This document shows, piece by piece, positions 13,038 to 25,226 of a stretch of 64,000 bases of DNA. This DNA is from Heloderma charlesbogerti (Eukaryota > Chordata > Lepidosauria > Squamata > Helodermatidae), in NCBI GenBank assembly GCA_026122225.1, contig JANEZZ010001632.1, positions 186,001-250,000 of the forward strand, read 5' to 3'. The notes beneath the pieces were generated by a model. It had not been told where the DNA came from, searched no databases, and saw only the letters and a list, made by a program, of their open reading frames with translations. The position numbers and the translations under genes are program-made. Each line of letters begins with the position of its first letter. Position 1 is the first letter of the stretch.

Positions 13038-13452
13038 TACTATGTGGAGTTCCATGCACCTTTCCTCCATGTCTCTCTCCCTCTCTCCCCCCCCCCGCCC
13101 CGCTTTTACCTAAATTAAAAAGCAGCTACTGGAAGCTGCGGTCAGGAGTGGAGTTAAGGGCTGGTGGTGAAGGGGATCGTTAACCTTTTCCCTTCTGGCT
13201 TGCTCCATCACCCAGCTCAAGCTGCTCTTCTCCACATGGGTGAAACAGTATGAAGACCTGCATATTTTCTTCTGCACTGGGAAAAGCAGCTCGGGTGGGT
13301 GACTCAGTGGGAAAATAAGCTAGCAAGGTCAGGGTTAAACCCTGCCCACTCTTCCTGTTGCTCTCAATTACAGCCTCGAGCAGCTGCTTTTCATTAAAAA
13401 GCCAACCAACCCTGGGTTGGGGAGGGGGGACCTACATGGAACTCTGTGTAAA
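13038..13452. mobile_element. Candidate palindromic DNA element
   Basis: The left end TGGAGTTCCATG and the right end CATGGAACTCTGTGT are inverted repeats, and inside them TTAAAAAGCAGCT is mirrored by AGCTGCTTTTCATTAA. Family not recognised; no clear target duplication. Confidence 0.45.
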
Positions 13453-13973
13453 GTGTAGTTTGGCCCTAAGGTAATGCCTTTTTTCTTTTACGGAGAAACT
13501 GATTAATTCGACCATTTTAGAAGCATTCCATTCATTCGTACATCTAAATGTATACAAGTGGCTTGATTTGAATTGGAACAAAGGTGTCTGTTATCTTTCT
13601 GGGCCAGAGTCCTTGATTCCATTACGAGGAGTGCCTAATTGCCCATGCCAGGCTGTGTCAACAAGAATGCAGGGCCTTGGGCTGCCAGTGCATCTGCTGT
13701 ATATGTGTGAAGGTTTGGAACGGGCATGATCACTTCACCCTCCCTTTCTTCAGGGCATCTGCAGGCTGCAGCAAAACAGCAACTCACTCTCTGCTGTGCT
13801 GGCTGCAGTCTCTGTCTGTCCCTTCTCATCTGTATCTTTGGACTAGATGTCCTAGTTAGGACAGAAGGCTGGAAACTCTGCCAGCCGTTCATATGGAGTG
13901 CTGCCACAACAGTTTGTTTTGATTTCTAGCCCCACCCCCATGCTGGAGGCTCAGGGCACATAAGAATTTAAAG

Positions 13974-14149
13974 CAGGGCTGGGCAACATCCGGGGATCTG
14001 GGGGCCAATTCCCTCTCCCGGGGCTGCACCCCTCCCTGCTCCTGGGTTTCAGTGGCAAATTAGGTGGCACAGCTCCAGTGGGGCCAATGGTGGGAGCCAC
14101 AGAAAAGGCCAGGGCTGGCCATTTGCAGGCTGCGTGTTGCCCATCCCTG
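13974..14149. mobile_element. hAT-like non-autonomous element
   Basis: Ends CAGGGCTGGGCAAC and GTTGCCCATCCCTG are inverted repeats. Flanking 8-mers ATTTAAAG and ACTTAGAG match in 6 of 8. Confidence 0.75.
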
Positions 14150-14478
14150 ACTTAGAGCATAACATCCCATTAAGTTAGTTGCCCCTGTTAGCTCTCCCTC
14201 CAGGAACACCCCTCTCTCATGGCTTCCCACCCATGCTACTAACTCCCATTTTTCCAGCTCTTCCCAGGGGAGGGAGCACCTGGAGAGCTGTTCCTATGCA
14301 TGTACACACATATGCATGCTCAGACAGAGATTAGGAGAGGTAATTTCTGCCCTGAATTAGTGTCTGGAATCTGTAGTCAACTGGGATGGGACTGAATCCA
14401 GACAAGATGGAAATCATGTTTATTGGGAAGTTGTGTACTCTAAGAGAGGTCCTGCTACCTGATAGAGAGGCAGATAGT

Positions 14479-14488
14479 GGTGTGTGTC

Positions 14489-14533
<45 letters not shown>
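14479..14533 (+). repeat. Microsatellite (TG)n(AG)n
   Basis: TG repeats followed directly by AG repeats. Confidence 0.95.
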
Positions 14534-16126
14534 ATCTCTCCCAGCTTTGCCTATCTCAGTTCTCTGTGAGGTAGCAGTCGAAATCTGGGGAGTGGCAGGG
14601 AGATGGAGCTGCAGTGGTCTGTCGTGATTCTGTCTCCCTGACCAGGTACCCCATCCCACAGTCTTCCAGTTTTGAGCATGAGTATCAGACGGTGGGTGTT
14701 TCAGACAGAATACGAATTCACCTGGAGTACTGCCCAACCCGCTGCCCAAAAGTCTCCCTTGCTGAGCTAGCTAGAGTTGTCTTAAGGGTGGGGTGCTCCA
14801 ATCAGGATGTAGACATTGTTCTGCTGCTGTCCAGCATCTTGATTGCTTGATAACATGATCTTGGCATTTGAAACTGAAGCTGTAGCTGTATGCTAAATGA
14901 AAGCAGATTATCTTCAAAGGCTATTGTATATAAAACTGGATAAATATATGTATCTCAGTCTGAAAAACACAGTTCCATGAAAGGTAGTTGTATTCTGCAT
15001 AGGCTTGTTTATTGCACAGTTTACTGTTCCAGTTCTCTGATTATGGTACAAGCAAAACGTTATTTATTTACTTATTTTTGTATCCCATATGTTCAGCCTG
15101 TAGGCTGTCATAACAGCTTAACGTTAAAACAATTTTAAAACATTGGGGTTGATCCAAAGGTTCCCTGCCATCGGTGGAAGAGGTCCTTTGGATCCAACAT
15201 ATTACTTCACAAAAACTAAAAGCAAGCAAGTATTCAAATCATTTCATGTACTGCAACTAATGTATTGTAAAGCACTATACTGGAGTGCTTGGGAGATTTG
15301 GGCAACCCATTTCTTCTGTAGCTTGATTAAGGGCTGATGTAAACCTAACAGGGCACTCCTGTAAATGTAGTTACAAGCTCCCTTTCCACAGCCCCTTCCT
15401 TCCCAGGGGCAAATCTTCCCCTCCATGGTTGCCATTGTTAAGGGGCATGTTGGTACCAATAGTAAACAAGTCTAATCTTAACCAGAATTCTTCACCATCA
15501 TCATATTTTTTGTTAAGAATTTTAGTTAAGTGTGGAACTCAACTAGTCTTAAGCACAGTTAACATTGGTGCCAATGTATTCCTTTACAGGTGGAGTTATT
15601 TGCTCTGGGGAAGGCGCACACAATTCCACAGCTTGCTTCCAGTTTCTTAACCATGGTGAAGAGGGCCTCAATATTTTGTCTACACTGTCTCTTGGTGTAG
15701 CATTGTTATAAATAGTGGGCACAGTCCAGTCAAAATTAAGCACCTTTCAGTCCCACTGATTTCACATGTCTACGTCTCCAGTTAAAACTGGTGTGGCTAA
15801 ACAGTGCTTGATTTTGACTGGATCATGCAATTGTATTTATAAAATCAACTTATTGTTATCTGTGGTATAACAGAAACCCATGTGATTCCATTTCCCTTAT
15901 AGTTTTTAATTAATAGGAACTTAGTCTCACATCATATATCAAATAACATTTGTTTTGTTATACTGTGAAAATTATACCTTCAGGTATTGAACAGTGCAGG
16001 AAGGAAGGAACCTAAAAATATCAATATGTCTAATCGTAAACCTGTACAGTTTCTGAAGAATGCAGTGTGTGTATTTCTGCCTTGTCTTCCCCATTTGCAC
16101 AATGTTTGAATGAGTTTACTATATAG

Positions 16127-16263
16127 CAGTCTTCCCCAACCTGATGCCGTCTAGGTGTTTTGTACTTCAGCTCCCATCAGCCCCAGCCAGCCTGGCCAAT
16201 GGACAGGTATAACGGGAAGTTGTAGTCTAAAACATCTGGGTGGCACCAGGTTGGGGAAGACTG
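16127..16263. mobile_element. Hairpin hAT-like short element
   Basis: Same family: CAGTCTTCCCCAACCTGATG at the left and CACCAGGTTGGGGAAGACTG at the right. The target duplication is no longer clear. Confidence 0.85.
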
Positions 16264-16534
16264 TCTTCTAGTTCAAAGTTTCAAACAGTCTTCTAGTCCA
16301 AAGTTTCAAACAGGATTTCTGCTCTCGGCGTAAGAGAAGGAGGCCACATTTTTAATCCACCAAATTATGGACAGTAATCTTATTATGACTGTTAACTAGA
16401 CTATAATTATTTAAATTATGAATGAATAAAGAATTGAAAATATATATTTAATACGGCCAGTAGCCATTATAACAGGCAGACATTTCTGTCTGGAATGTTC
16501 CATCAGTTTGATGGCAATATAGTTAGTGCTGTAT

Positions 16535-16635
16535 CAACGATACAAGCAAGGGTCCATCTAGCCTAGCATTCTGTCTCCAATAGTGGCCAGGCAGATGCTT
16601 TGGAAAACTCATAGGTAGGCCATGGAGTAACAGAG
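16535..16635 (-). mobile_element. LINE or SINE 3' end fragment
   Basis: AAGGGTCCATCTAGCCTAGC and the following CTGTCTCCAATAGTGGCCA match the common 3' end shared by L3-like LINEs and their SINEs, in minus orientation. Confidence 0.6.
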
Positions 16636-17070
16636 GTATCTTGTTATTTTTTATGCATAACTAAATCTCTCAAGTTGGCAAATGCCTCATTTGTTATTTG
16701 CTGTTTATGTGAAATTTATTATCATCCCTTGAAGTTTTGTTTCTCTGGAGAAGTAACTCATGACAATTAGAATTGCAAAAATCTGCCCGTAAAATATTTT
16801 CTTTTTCTTATGGAAAGAGTTCTCAAAACACACTGTAAAAATGACAGTAACAACAGCAGCAGCAACATAATAATAATAAGCCATGAATGGGTGGCACCAC
16901 TATTTGATAGTCATTTATTGATCTGGGTGTTTTGGAGGCAGGTGCCAAAGATAATATTAAAAGTTTCACAGAAATGTACCCTGCACTTAGACCTCCTATA
17001 TTTTTATCTTTATTTTAAGTAACTTTTGAGTAGTCAGACTTGAAAACTTACTAATAAATGTATAGATAAC

Positions 17071-17470
17071 CAGTAGTGCAGTCCCACATTTGAAAGTGCA
17101 GGCGCTCATCATGACAGTCCCCATAGCCACGCCCCCAAGGTGAGTCCAAAAATGCAGACAGCTGTGTTGATCCATATCAAGAAACGAGTGCTAGCAGTTT
17201 TCATCTCTACCAGGAGCTGGTCTTTTATAAAGCTAAGAGGTCTTAGTTGCCCATTCAAGACCAAGCCAGCCCGAAATACATTGTATAACAACAGGGAACA
17301 ATATATTGTTGCTAGGAAAATTCATTTCCCCCAGCTACCTTGAGGATTGCAGCCAAGCTGAGAGGAAGCACGGAAGTCTGAGGATGATGGCACAGATGAC
17401 ATCAGCATCCCTGTACTGAAAAAGTGCCAGCGCTCATGTACCTGCAAGCCCTGGTTCTGGTACACCACTG
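17071..17470. mobile_element. hAT-like non-autonomous element
   Basis: Starts CAGTAGTGCAGTCCC and ends TGGTACACCACTG. The flanking 8-mers TAGATAAC (17063-17070) and TAGGTAAC (17471-17478) match in 7 of 8. GCGCTCAT recurs just inside both ends, in the same orientation. Confidence 0.72.
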
Positions 17471-18000
17471 TAGGTAACATTTCAGGAGGAGAGTGCCTCC
17501 CATGAGCGGTGGCGTGGTTTTTAACTGTTTATGCTAACAGTATTAATTCCTGAAAAAAGGGGAACAGGAACAAATAGTGGGGCTGCTTTTTCACTTTAGA
17601 GATGGCTAACGCATCTAACTTCAAAAGTGAAAACAGCGTAGTTTAAGGCTTTGGGAATCAGTCTATATCTTGTGTTCTTCTGTCCCTGTAGAAAAGCAAA
17701 ATTAACTTACGGAATTAATTACTGCAATATGCGGTGGTGGCCTGTAGCGACAAGTTCACGGAGGATTTGTGCATTAGCCATGACTGCGAAATGTAGGACT
17801 TCCATGTTGAGGGGCAATAGACCTCTCAATACTAGATGGCTGGGAGAAACAGGAGAAGACCATCACTTTCATAGCCTGTGTCCAGAGACAACTGATGGAC
17901 TACTGTTGGAGAAACCCAGATATTGTGTTACATACTGATAGAAAATTTATATTACACCATTGAATGGTTACTGATGAAATTAGTTTTAGTTCTCTTACAG

Positions 18001-18070
18001 TGCAGTCCTGTGCGTGCTTATTATGTTGAACGAGGTTGTTCCCAGGTAACTCTGCATAGGATTGCAGTCT
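18001..18070. repeat. Short palindromic dispersed repeat
   Basis: TGCAGTCCTGTGCGTGCTTA at the left is mirrored by CTCTGCATAGGATTGCAGTC at the right. Confidence 0.7.
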
Positions 18071-19240
18071 TAAATAATCATGCCCACTGAGTGGAAAGAA
18101 CTGTCATCTTCTATGATAATAAAGAAGGATGTGTGTCTGTCTGTCAGCGCCATAGTGCCAGGACTGTGCAACCTAGGTACCTGAAATTTGGCATGTATAC
18201 TAAAGGGACACTGGATGTGTTCACCTTAGAGTTATTTGGTTTTAGATTGCATTAATTAATTTTAATTAATTTTAATGTGTCCTTGTGTTTGAAGGCTGCA
18301 GTACCAACTTGAGTCAGCAGGTGGCAGACTTCCCTTATCATGTAGCTTTTCAGTTAATACAATTTGAAGCCAGGGAGAAGTAGTCTGAGGGACAGAGTTT
18401 TACGGCTCCCCCCCAGGGGAATGGAGTGGATAGATCCTTTCCTTAGAGGGCTATAGGAGTGGACCATGGCAGGGGCCATGCCTAGGGGTGCCAGTGGGTA
18501 TGGTTTCACTCAGATGGGGTGGGCACAATGTGTCCAGATCTGACATTTGCATAAGTTTGCTGGAAGGCTTTGCTGTATCAAACTTAGGGCAATTCCAGCT
18601 TGTGCGAAGCCAGGTCCATTTGCTAGTTCTAGTAATATTTCTGAAGAAATGAGGATTAAGGGGAGACTACCATTGGTAGCATCTTATGCAAATTAGTGGG
18701 ATAATTATATTATAAATATAATGTAATCTACCAAAAATGGATTCTTGTTCCAAGAGAGTGCACGTTGGCCCTCAGCCTGGATTTATATTTATACGGGTGG
18801 AATCATAAGCTCAGGGTACTGATCCAGAAGAGGACTTCTCTTGCATAAACACAAGCTTTCTTGGACTTTTCACTTCTCATTTAAAACTGCAGTTTCATAT
18901 CACCCATTATATTTTTATTGTGTGAAGAGAGACTTAATGCACTCCAGCTGTGCAATTGGCAGAAAAGAAGGTGCTGATGTTCAAACCACTGTGCAAATAA
19001 TATATTCCATGCAAACTGTGCAGCACAAATAACGGGGCATGTGGGAAGCACTGGATGGTTTGAGCATTTTGAATTTGGATGCAACAACAGCATTTCCTCA
19101 GGGCCATAGGTTTCTTTTTTTTAAGGTGGAGTGTTTTAATGAATATGTATGATCAAAAAGTAATACAAGCATGATTAATGTCTTGATTTAAATTTTATAG
19201 CTGAAATGCCATTTTTCTTGATGCAACCATATTGAATTGT

Positions 19241-19284
19241 TTGGTGTATATATATGTATGTATGTATGTATGTATATATATGTG

Positions 19285-19326
<42 letters not shown>

Positions 19327-19330
19327 TATA
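19241..19330 (+). repeat. Microsatellite (TA)n(TATG)n(TG)n
   Basis: Compound run of TA, TATG and TG units. Confidence 0.95.
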
Positions 19331-19645
19331 CTAGGAAGAACATTTAGGGAGTGTGGGGAGAGTTATTCTACAACAAACCCAGCTATGTTTGGGATCCACA
19401 TGTGGATTATAGCTGCTTTGGAAAATTAGTTTGAAAAGCTGGGTATATATAAAATCATACAGATTTATTAGGAACACTTATTTCTCTGGCTGTTACAAGG
19501 GATGCAAAAGTTACTATAACAAATGCTCTTAACAAAGTGATCCTATGGTCCCTGGGAGAGAGCGTGTCCAAGGGACCATAGTATAGTTCAGATTCTCCCT
19601 CCCAAGACCACAGGACTCCTATGACCTTGGAAGGGGCAATCCTGC

Positions 19646-19735
19646 ATCATAGAATAGTTGGGTTGGAAGGAGTCTATAAGACCATCGAGTCCAACCCCCC
19701 GCTGAATGCAGGAATCTAAGTCAGATCCTTCCCCC
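19646..19735 (-). mobile_element. CR1 LINE 3' end, minus strand
   Basis: ATCATAGAATAGTTGGGTTG, CGAGTCCAACCCCC and TGCAGGAATC are the reverse complement of the 3' end of the CR1 copy at 51420-52359. Confidence 0.88.
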
Positions 19736-20331
19736 GCCCTCTCACCACTGCTGCGGAAAGAACTGCGGTGGTTGCTTTCCGAGGTTACAACAGCAACCTT
19801 GGACGACCTCACAGAGGTCGAAAGGTGGGGGTATTCTGATGGCCGGAGAGGGGAGAGGCTGAGATCTGCAGGACCCTGTGGTCTCTGTGTCACCTGTCCC
19901 TGCCCACCACTGGCAAGTGAGCTTGAAAGAGCAGAGTCCCATCTAACTAATTTTTGTTTTTTGAGGAGGAATGGTATACAGGGCATAGGATTTTTGGAAG
20001 CCTCCATACTCAGAGGCTTCCATCTATTGGGTAGCAATCCCATAGTATTGTGCCCTTATCTATCTCTCTGTCTAATGCACCAAATAGTGCAAAATCTGGA
20101 CACTAATACAGGATTTTGTCAGCTTGGCCATCTCAGCTTATACAAATTTCTTAGTTCTCATGTTCATGAAAAAAATTGGAATGGGAGGTCTGCAGCAGCT
20201 ATGTCTAGTGTATTGCTCCCAAACCCTGTGAAAAGGCTTGGGAAACAAAGTGTGGGGAGGGGGGATGTTGCTACGGCTTTTAGCAAGAGCTTGAGTTTTT
20301 GCATCTTTGCTTCCTGTCCCTCTCTAGTCAA

Positions 20332-20333
<2 letters not shown>

Positions 20334-20384
<51 letters not shown>

Positions 20385-20385
20385 A
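20334..20385 (+). repeat. Microsatellite (GATA)n, about 13 units
   Basis: Pure GATA tract of about 52 bases. Confidence 0.95.
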
Positions 20386-20583
20386 TATACATCTCCCTCT
20401 CTCTTAGATTTGTAGTCTGTATCTATGCTCAGCCAGTGTCTGTCTCCACTACACGTCTGGTGATAGGCACAGACTGAATATAGCAGTAGAAGTGAGGCAG
20501 ATACAGAAATATAGGATGGGAGAAAGCTAGTGATGCTGTTCACATTAATCAGAAATGCCGTTGATTTCAGTGATGCTTTAAAC

Positions 20584-21468
20584 CAGGGATGCACAACCTT
20601 TTCAGCCCCGAGGGCTGCATCAGGTATCTGCTGGGGTGGCGGGGGTTGCACATGCATGTGCACACATGTGCACACACATTCACATATAGCTCACACACAC
20701 CTCTCTCCCCCCCTCCCCCGCCCCCTCTCTCTCACACACAGACACCCCATTCACTCAAATCCGTCTTCTGCCCAAGAGCATTTCAGAGGCCTGGCACCTG
20801 CGTTCATCTGATAAAATCAATACACCTCCCAGAAACTTCAGTTCTCACACCATCTGGGAATTCTGAATCTATAGTTATACTGTGGAATTCACTACAACAT
20901 GGCTTTAAAAGGGGATTGGACAAATTCATGGAGGATGGGGCTGTCAGTGGCTACTAGTCTTGATGGCTATATGCTACCTCCAGTATCAGAGGCAGGATGC
21001 CTATGTACACTGGTTGCTGGGAACACAAGCAGAAGGGCACTACTGCATTCACGTTCTGCCTGTGAGTTTCCCGTGGGCAGCTGGTTGGCCACTGTGAGAA
21101 CAGAATGCTGGACTAGATGAACCCTTGGTCCGATCCAGCAGGGCTCTTCTTACATTCCCTCCTCTAATCTACTCTCTTGTGGAAGGATCCGGGCATCCCA
21201 TAGTGTTACAGGAAAAAAGGGAAAAGCACTCTAGGAAAGGTCTATGGTTCCTGCTATAGTTGCTCTGTTCCTAGAGCATCCTAGGAAGCAGGCAGGAGCC
21301 TTTGAGCACTGCTTCCTAGGACGCTCCAGGACACTACAAATAAGGGTTCCTTACAACCCATTCCTAGACTGTCTTTCCTCTTTTTTTCTGAGGGTCAGGG
21401 CATCTAGAAGATAGGACTTGCAGTGGGGGGTTGCCTGTGGCTCATGAGCTGCAATTTTTGCAGTCCTG
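20584..21468. mobile_element. hAT-like element containing a nested LINE fragment
   Basis: Starts CAGGGATGCACAACC and ends TTTTTGCAGTCCTG. The flanking 8-mers CTTTAAAC (20576-20583) and CTTTAATC (21469-21476) match in 7 of 8. An L3-like LINE end at 20875-21152 sits inside. Confidence 0.72.
20875..21152 (+). mobile_element. CR1/L3-like LINE 3' end
   Basis: Matches the 3' part of the minus-strand copy at 38405-39246: GFKRGLDKF coding end, the same untranslated region and the ending CTGGACTAGATGAACC followed by GATCCAGCAGGGCTC. It lies inside a hAT-like element at 20584-21468. Confidence 0.88.
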
Positions 21469-23942
21469 CTTTAATCCATGTAAATGCACTTAGAGCTGCA
21501 GTAATAGCCAAAGAGGCAATGCTTTCCCCTTAGTCATCATATGATGAACCAGCTGTGGTCAACTTAGATCCCTTTTTCATGTTACTTTTGCGGTGTGGGA
21601 GCCGCTTTCTTTACCACTTGGATAACCATGAGAAGCCCTGAGCCATGGGCCATAGCTCCTCCCATGTGACCCAGAGCATTGACATTATTCAACAAGCAGA
21701 ACAGGAGCCGTGGTGCAGTGGCTTCTGCTCCACAAAAATAATTTAAGGGGCCGCTGCTTAGTTGGGACTAATCCAAGAAATGTAGTCCTGACTAAGCATG
21801 GACCCTTTAACTATCTAAGCTCTATGGTTGCATGAGAACTACTCATCGGTGTTATCAAGCAGTGAATTATCTGGGAAGTACCTGATGTGAAACCAAGGTG
21901 TGGATCTGATCAGTTCCTTGGGTGAGAGACAACTGAGAGACCCCTGTAAGAGCAGGATATAAATATTAAATATACTTTTTAAAAGTCATGAAGAAATGTT
22001 CGCCATGCTCTTTGTATGCTCTTGCCTGGAAGGTATATTTGGAAATTACCTTATCATGCCCCTCCATCCTCAGCCATGCACTGACTTGGGACAGTACACA
22101 AATCACAAGGCCGGCTGAACAGGTGTTGTCCAATTTCATTACCTTTCATAACTGTGTAGTGGAAAGCTTTGGCAGCTACATGTAAACATATAGTAATCAA
22201 CTACTGGCACAAGTATTTTTAAATTTAGGGAAGAATTTAAAAAATTAAATGGGGAGGGGGAACCCTAAAACCTAAGAGCAGTATTATATAATGCATATAG
22301 TGTTTGCAGTTCTATGTAGCAAGAAGTGTAAATTAGAGCAAAGTCTACTGATAAAACATCACTTTTTATCACTTTTTTATTTTTATAAACATCACTGAAC
22401 ATTTGTTTGTCTGTTGCTTTGATTGTTTGTTTCACTGATCATGCCACTTGGCAATCTGCACTAAACCTAACGACTAAAGATTTTAGTCATTCAGGAATTT
22501 ACCTTGTATATGTGTGCTCTTCCATTTCCATAGAGTTTGCTTTAGTAGTGTTCTTGAGCACTCAGCTGAAATGGAGAATGAAAGATGAACTTATCATCTC
22601 ATGAAATTTGTCCATGATATCATGATAATATAACCATTGGGTATAGCTCTTTGTTATCACCAGCACTGTGGTTTTCCCCCTCTTCCCTCCTCACAAGAAG
22701 GAATGGGTTTCTTGCCTGAAAGCCTGCCAAGATCCAAGGCAGCATAGTAAATAGTCTGAACAAAGATAAAGGGATTACTTTACAAGTCACTCAAACACAG
22801 AGGTTAGGTTCACACATAAGGACAACTGGGGGGCTTTTTTGTTGTTTGCTTAACATCCAGCCTAAAGAAGAGCTCTGATGAACTTGAAAATTCATGTACT
22901 ACTTTGTGATCATTTGTTGGTCCTAATTATCTGTAGAGAATTTTTATAATGGACCAACACAGCTACTTGTGCTTTTTATCTCGATGAAATGTCTTTGGTT
23001 TGAATTGCAACATATATTAGAAATAAAAGAAATGCTCTTGTCATCTGTTCATTTATACTTTCAAAATGATAGTCAAGAGAAACTGTAGCATACTTGTGGT
23101 GTCCTTTTGTTGCCATAATACTGATAAAATAAACCACTTTTTGAAAACTGACTAGTCAGACTTTCTCTGTTTATAACACCATCTAATCATAATGCTGTAA
23201 ACTGGCTTCATCTAGTTTAATACAGCTGACTTTTTCTCTGCCCACCCCCTGTTCAGAAAATACCCTGAATGTTTAGAAAACGTTCCTGTTGGATTACATG
23301 TTAATTTTCCTTCTGTGAAATGTTTTTGAGGTTTAGAAGAACATAGGTAGTATTCTGGAATCCCCCTTTGGTAAAAACAGAGTTGGTGGTAGGATTCATT
23401 CCATGTTTGGGGTCAGGTCCCAAATAAAGAGAAAAATCTGTTTTTTTTTTAATTTAAGACATTTCTATGCTGCCCAATGACATAAAAGTTCTGTGTAGGC
23501 AACCTCCAGGGCTACCTCACAATGCCTCACTTTGAGGAAGAACCCCTCAACGTACAGGCCTGGGTGGCTCTCTGGAGAGGTCGCCCATCTCATCTCTCAT
23601 CCTGGGTGGGGTGGGTTGGAGGTGGACCACAGCAGGCATCCTCCTGCCTCAGGAGACAGGACATTTGGTGCTGCTGTTGGACTTGGTATTTATCAGCAGC
23701 ACTTTGGGGGCTGCAGAAGGGCCTCCACTGTTATCCAGTCTAAAGGACTGGCCAGAAAACGAAATAGCACATTAGATGTTGAGACTGCCTTCCTGACACC
23801 TGGCATACCCACACCCCACCGCCATAACACCTCTGCCCGTTACTACCTCTATGGTGGCTCCTCCCTCGCTGCTACTTCCCTCAGAAACTCCAGCTCCCCT
23901 GAGATCACATGCTGGACTCCAGAGGCACCAAAAATTATTTAA

Positions 23943-24256
23943 AACCAGTCCATCCTAAAGGAAATCAACCCTGAGTGCTCATTGGAAGGACAGATAATGA
24001 AGCTGAAGCTCCAATATTTTGGCCACCTAATGCGAAGAGAAAACTCCCTGGAAAAGACCCTGATGCTGGGAAAGACTGAAGGCAAAAGGAGAAGGGGACG
24101 GCAGAGGATGAGATGGCTAGATAGCATCACGGATGCAATGAATATGAACTTGAGCACGCTCCGGGAGAGAGCGCAGGACAGAAAGGCCTGGTGTGCTATG
24201 GTCCATGGGGTCACGAAGAGTCGGACACGACTGAACGACTGAACAACAACAACTAC
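23943..24256 (+). mobile_element. Bov-B (RTE) LINE 3' end
   Basis: The frame from about 23982 translates to a Bov-B ORF C-terminus with KLQYFGHLMRRENSLEKT, GKRRRGRQRMRWLDSITDAM and GVTKSRTRLND. The copy ends with an AACAACAAC-type tail, typical of Bov-B. It is 5'-truncated, keeping about 300 bases. The last coding block is still open, so the copy is not very old. Confidence 0.93.
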
Positions 24257-24419
24257 ACCTGCTCCACATTGTTCCAGCTGCTGTATCGCACTTTGGTGTC
24301 TCTGTTGGGCCTTCAGAAAGTTCTGGGAATGCCTTCCCTCCCCTGGATATATGTAGGCCATGGCTCTCCCCAAAGGATCCCAACAAAGAATCAAGGCTGC
24401 CCCAAAGCACAAGGCAGCT

Positions 24420-24805
24420 GACGTCTCCAATGTGGTGTCTGTGGGCACCAGTGTGCCCATGGGCACTTCTCTTGGTGCCTGCCAGGCTCCCTGCCCTTCC
24501 TGATTTTTATTCCATTTCTTAAGCAAAGTGCTGTCCTATAGCACCATCTTTATTTGGGCTCAAGAGAGCGGTTTTGTGTTTTGGAGCTCAGACCCCCACC
24601 TCTGCCTTGTACTTAAGTTCCTGAGCAAGTTACTTTTCTTTGAGTCTCATCGTTTGCCTTCTGGGAAATGAGTATTTTTTTGACCAGTCATGTCCACCAT
24701 GGTAGCCATTTTATGAATGAGCAAGCTGCCCCCTGCTTTTCAGCAGCCATTTGGTGAGAACGCCCATGACACAATCTCAAAATTCCAAATGTGCCCACTG
24801 AGCCA
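24420..24805. repeat. Possible decayed hAT-like repeat
   Basis: GTGTCTGTGGGCACCAGTGT near the left end and AAATGTGCCCACTGAGCC at the right end are weakly inverted; the left part resembles the units of the tandem repeat at 47950-48093. Confidence 0.35.
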
Positions 24806-25053
24806 GACAGTTGGAGGAGGGGTAGAGCCAGTTGGGAGATTCAGCCCTTGACTGTCACCAAGAAAGTCACTTCATAGATACGGTTCTACTTTGTTATGAT
24901 TTTCCCCTTGATAATGGATTACATCCCTTTGCCCAGACTGCATTCTACATGACTGTTACTCATAACACTGTCCAAGGGATTTTGCTGCAAAGTATTTGAC
25001 TGAATTTGAACTATGTAACCAGATAAAACGTAGCTATGCGTTTGCATTTCCAG

Positions 25054-25226
25054 GTTCCCAAGGGGATGACATATTGGGCGGACGAAGCAGGAAATTAAGC
25101 CTTGGACAGTATGACAATGATGTCCCAGCTCAACCCTTATATACCAAGTGTGGGTGGACAAAGTCTCCTGCCATTGACCACCTTGAAAGTCCAGGTTCAT
25201 TTGTCCCTGGAGGGGAGACCAAAGAG
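25054..25226 (+). CDS. TNS3: TNS3 internal exon
   Basis: Encodes about 57 linker residues beginning with SQGDDILGG and containing RKLSLGQYDND, a tensin-3 specific block. The acceptor AG is at 25052-25053 and the first two bases join the single G left by exon 4470-5738 to make a glycine codon. The donor is GTAAGC at 25227 and the exon ends on a codon boundary (GAG). The serine in RKLS sits in a basic context that could be a kinase site, which is inference. The second half of the exon is less conserved than the first. Confidence 0.95.

Larger units (their letters stand above)
5739..25053 (+). other. TNS3: TNS3 intron, 19.3 kb
   Basis: Large intron holding several hAT-like elements, tRNA-derived SINEs, a CR1 3' end, an L3-like LINE 3' end, a Bov-B 3' end and several microsatellites, each listed separately. 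In the stretches 5739-7110, 8410-10020, 10190-13035, 14540-16120, 17480-18000, 18075-19240 and 21480-23940 I see no gene and no repeat I can name with confidence. Confidence 0.85.

Noticed and set aside
19706..20335. 209-codon plus-strand frame
   Set aside because: Its start overlaps the CR1 3' end and the rest matches no family I know; no splice or promoter context.
23532..23942. 136-codon frame before the Bov-B end
   Set aside because: No recognisable protein; it stops where the Bov-B match begins and is in a repeat-rich stretch.
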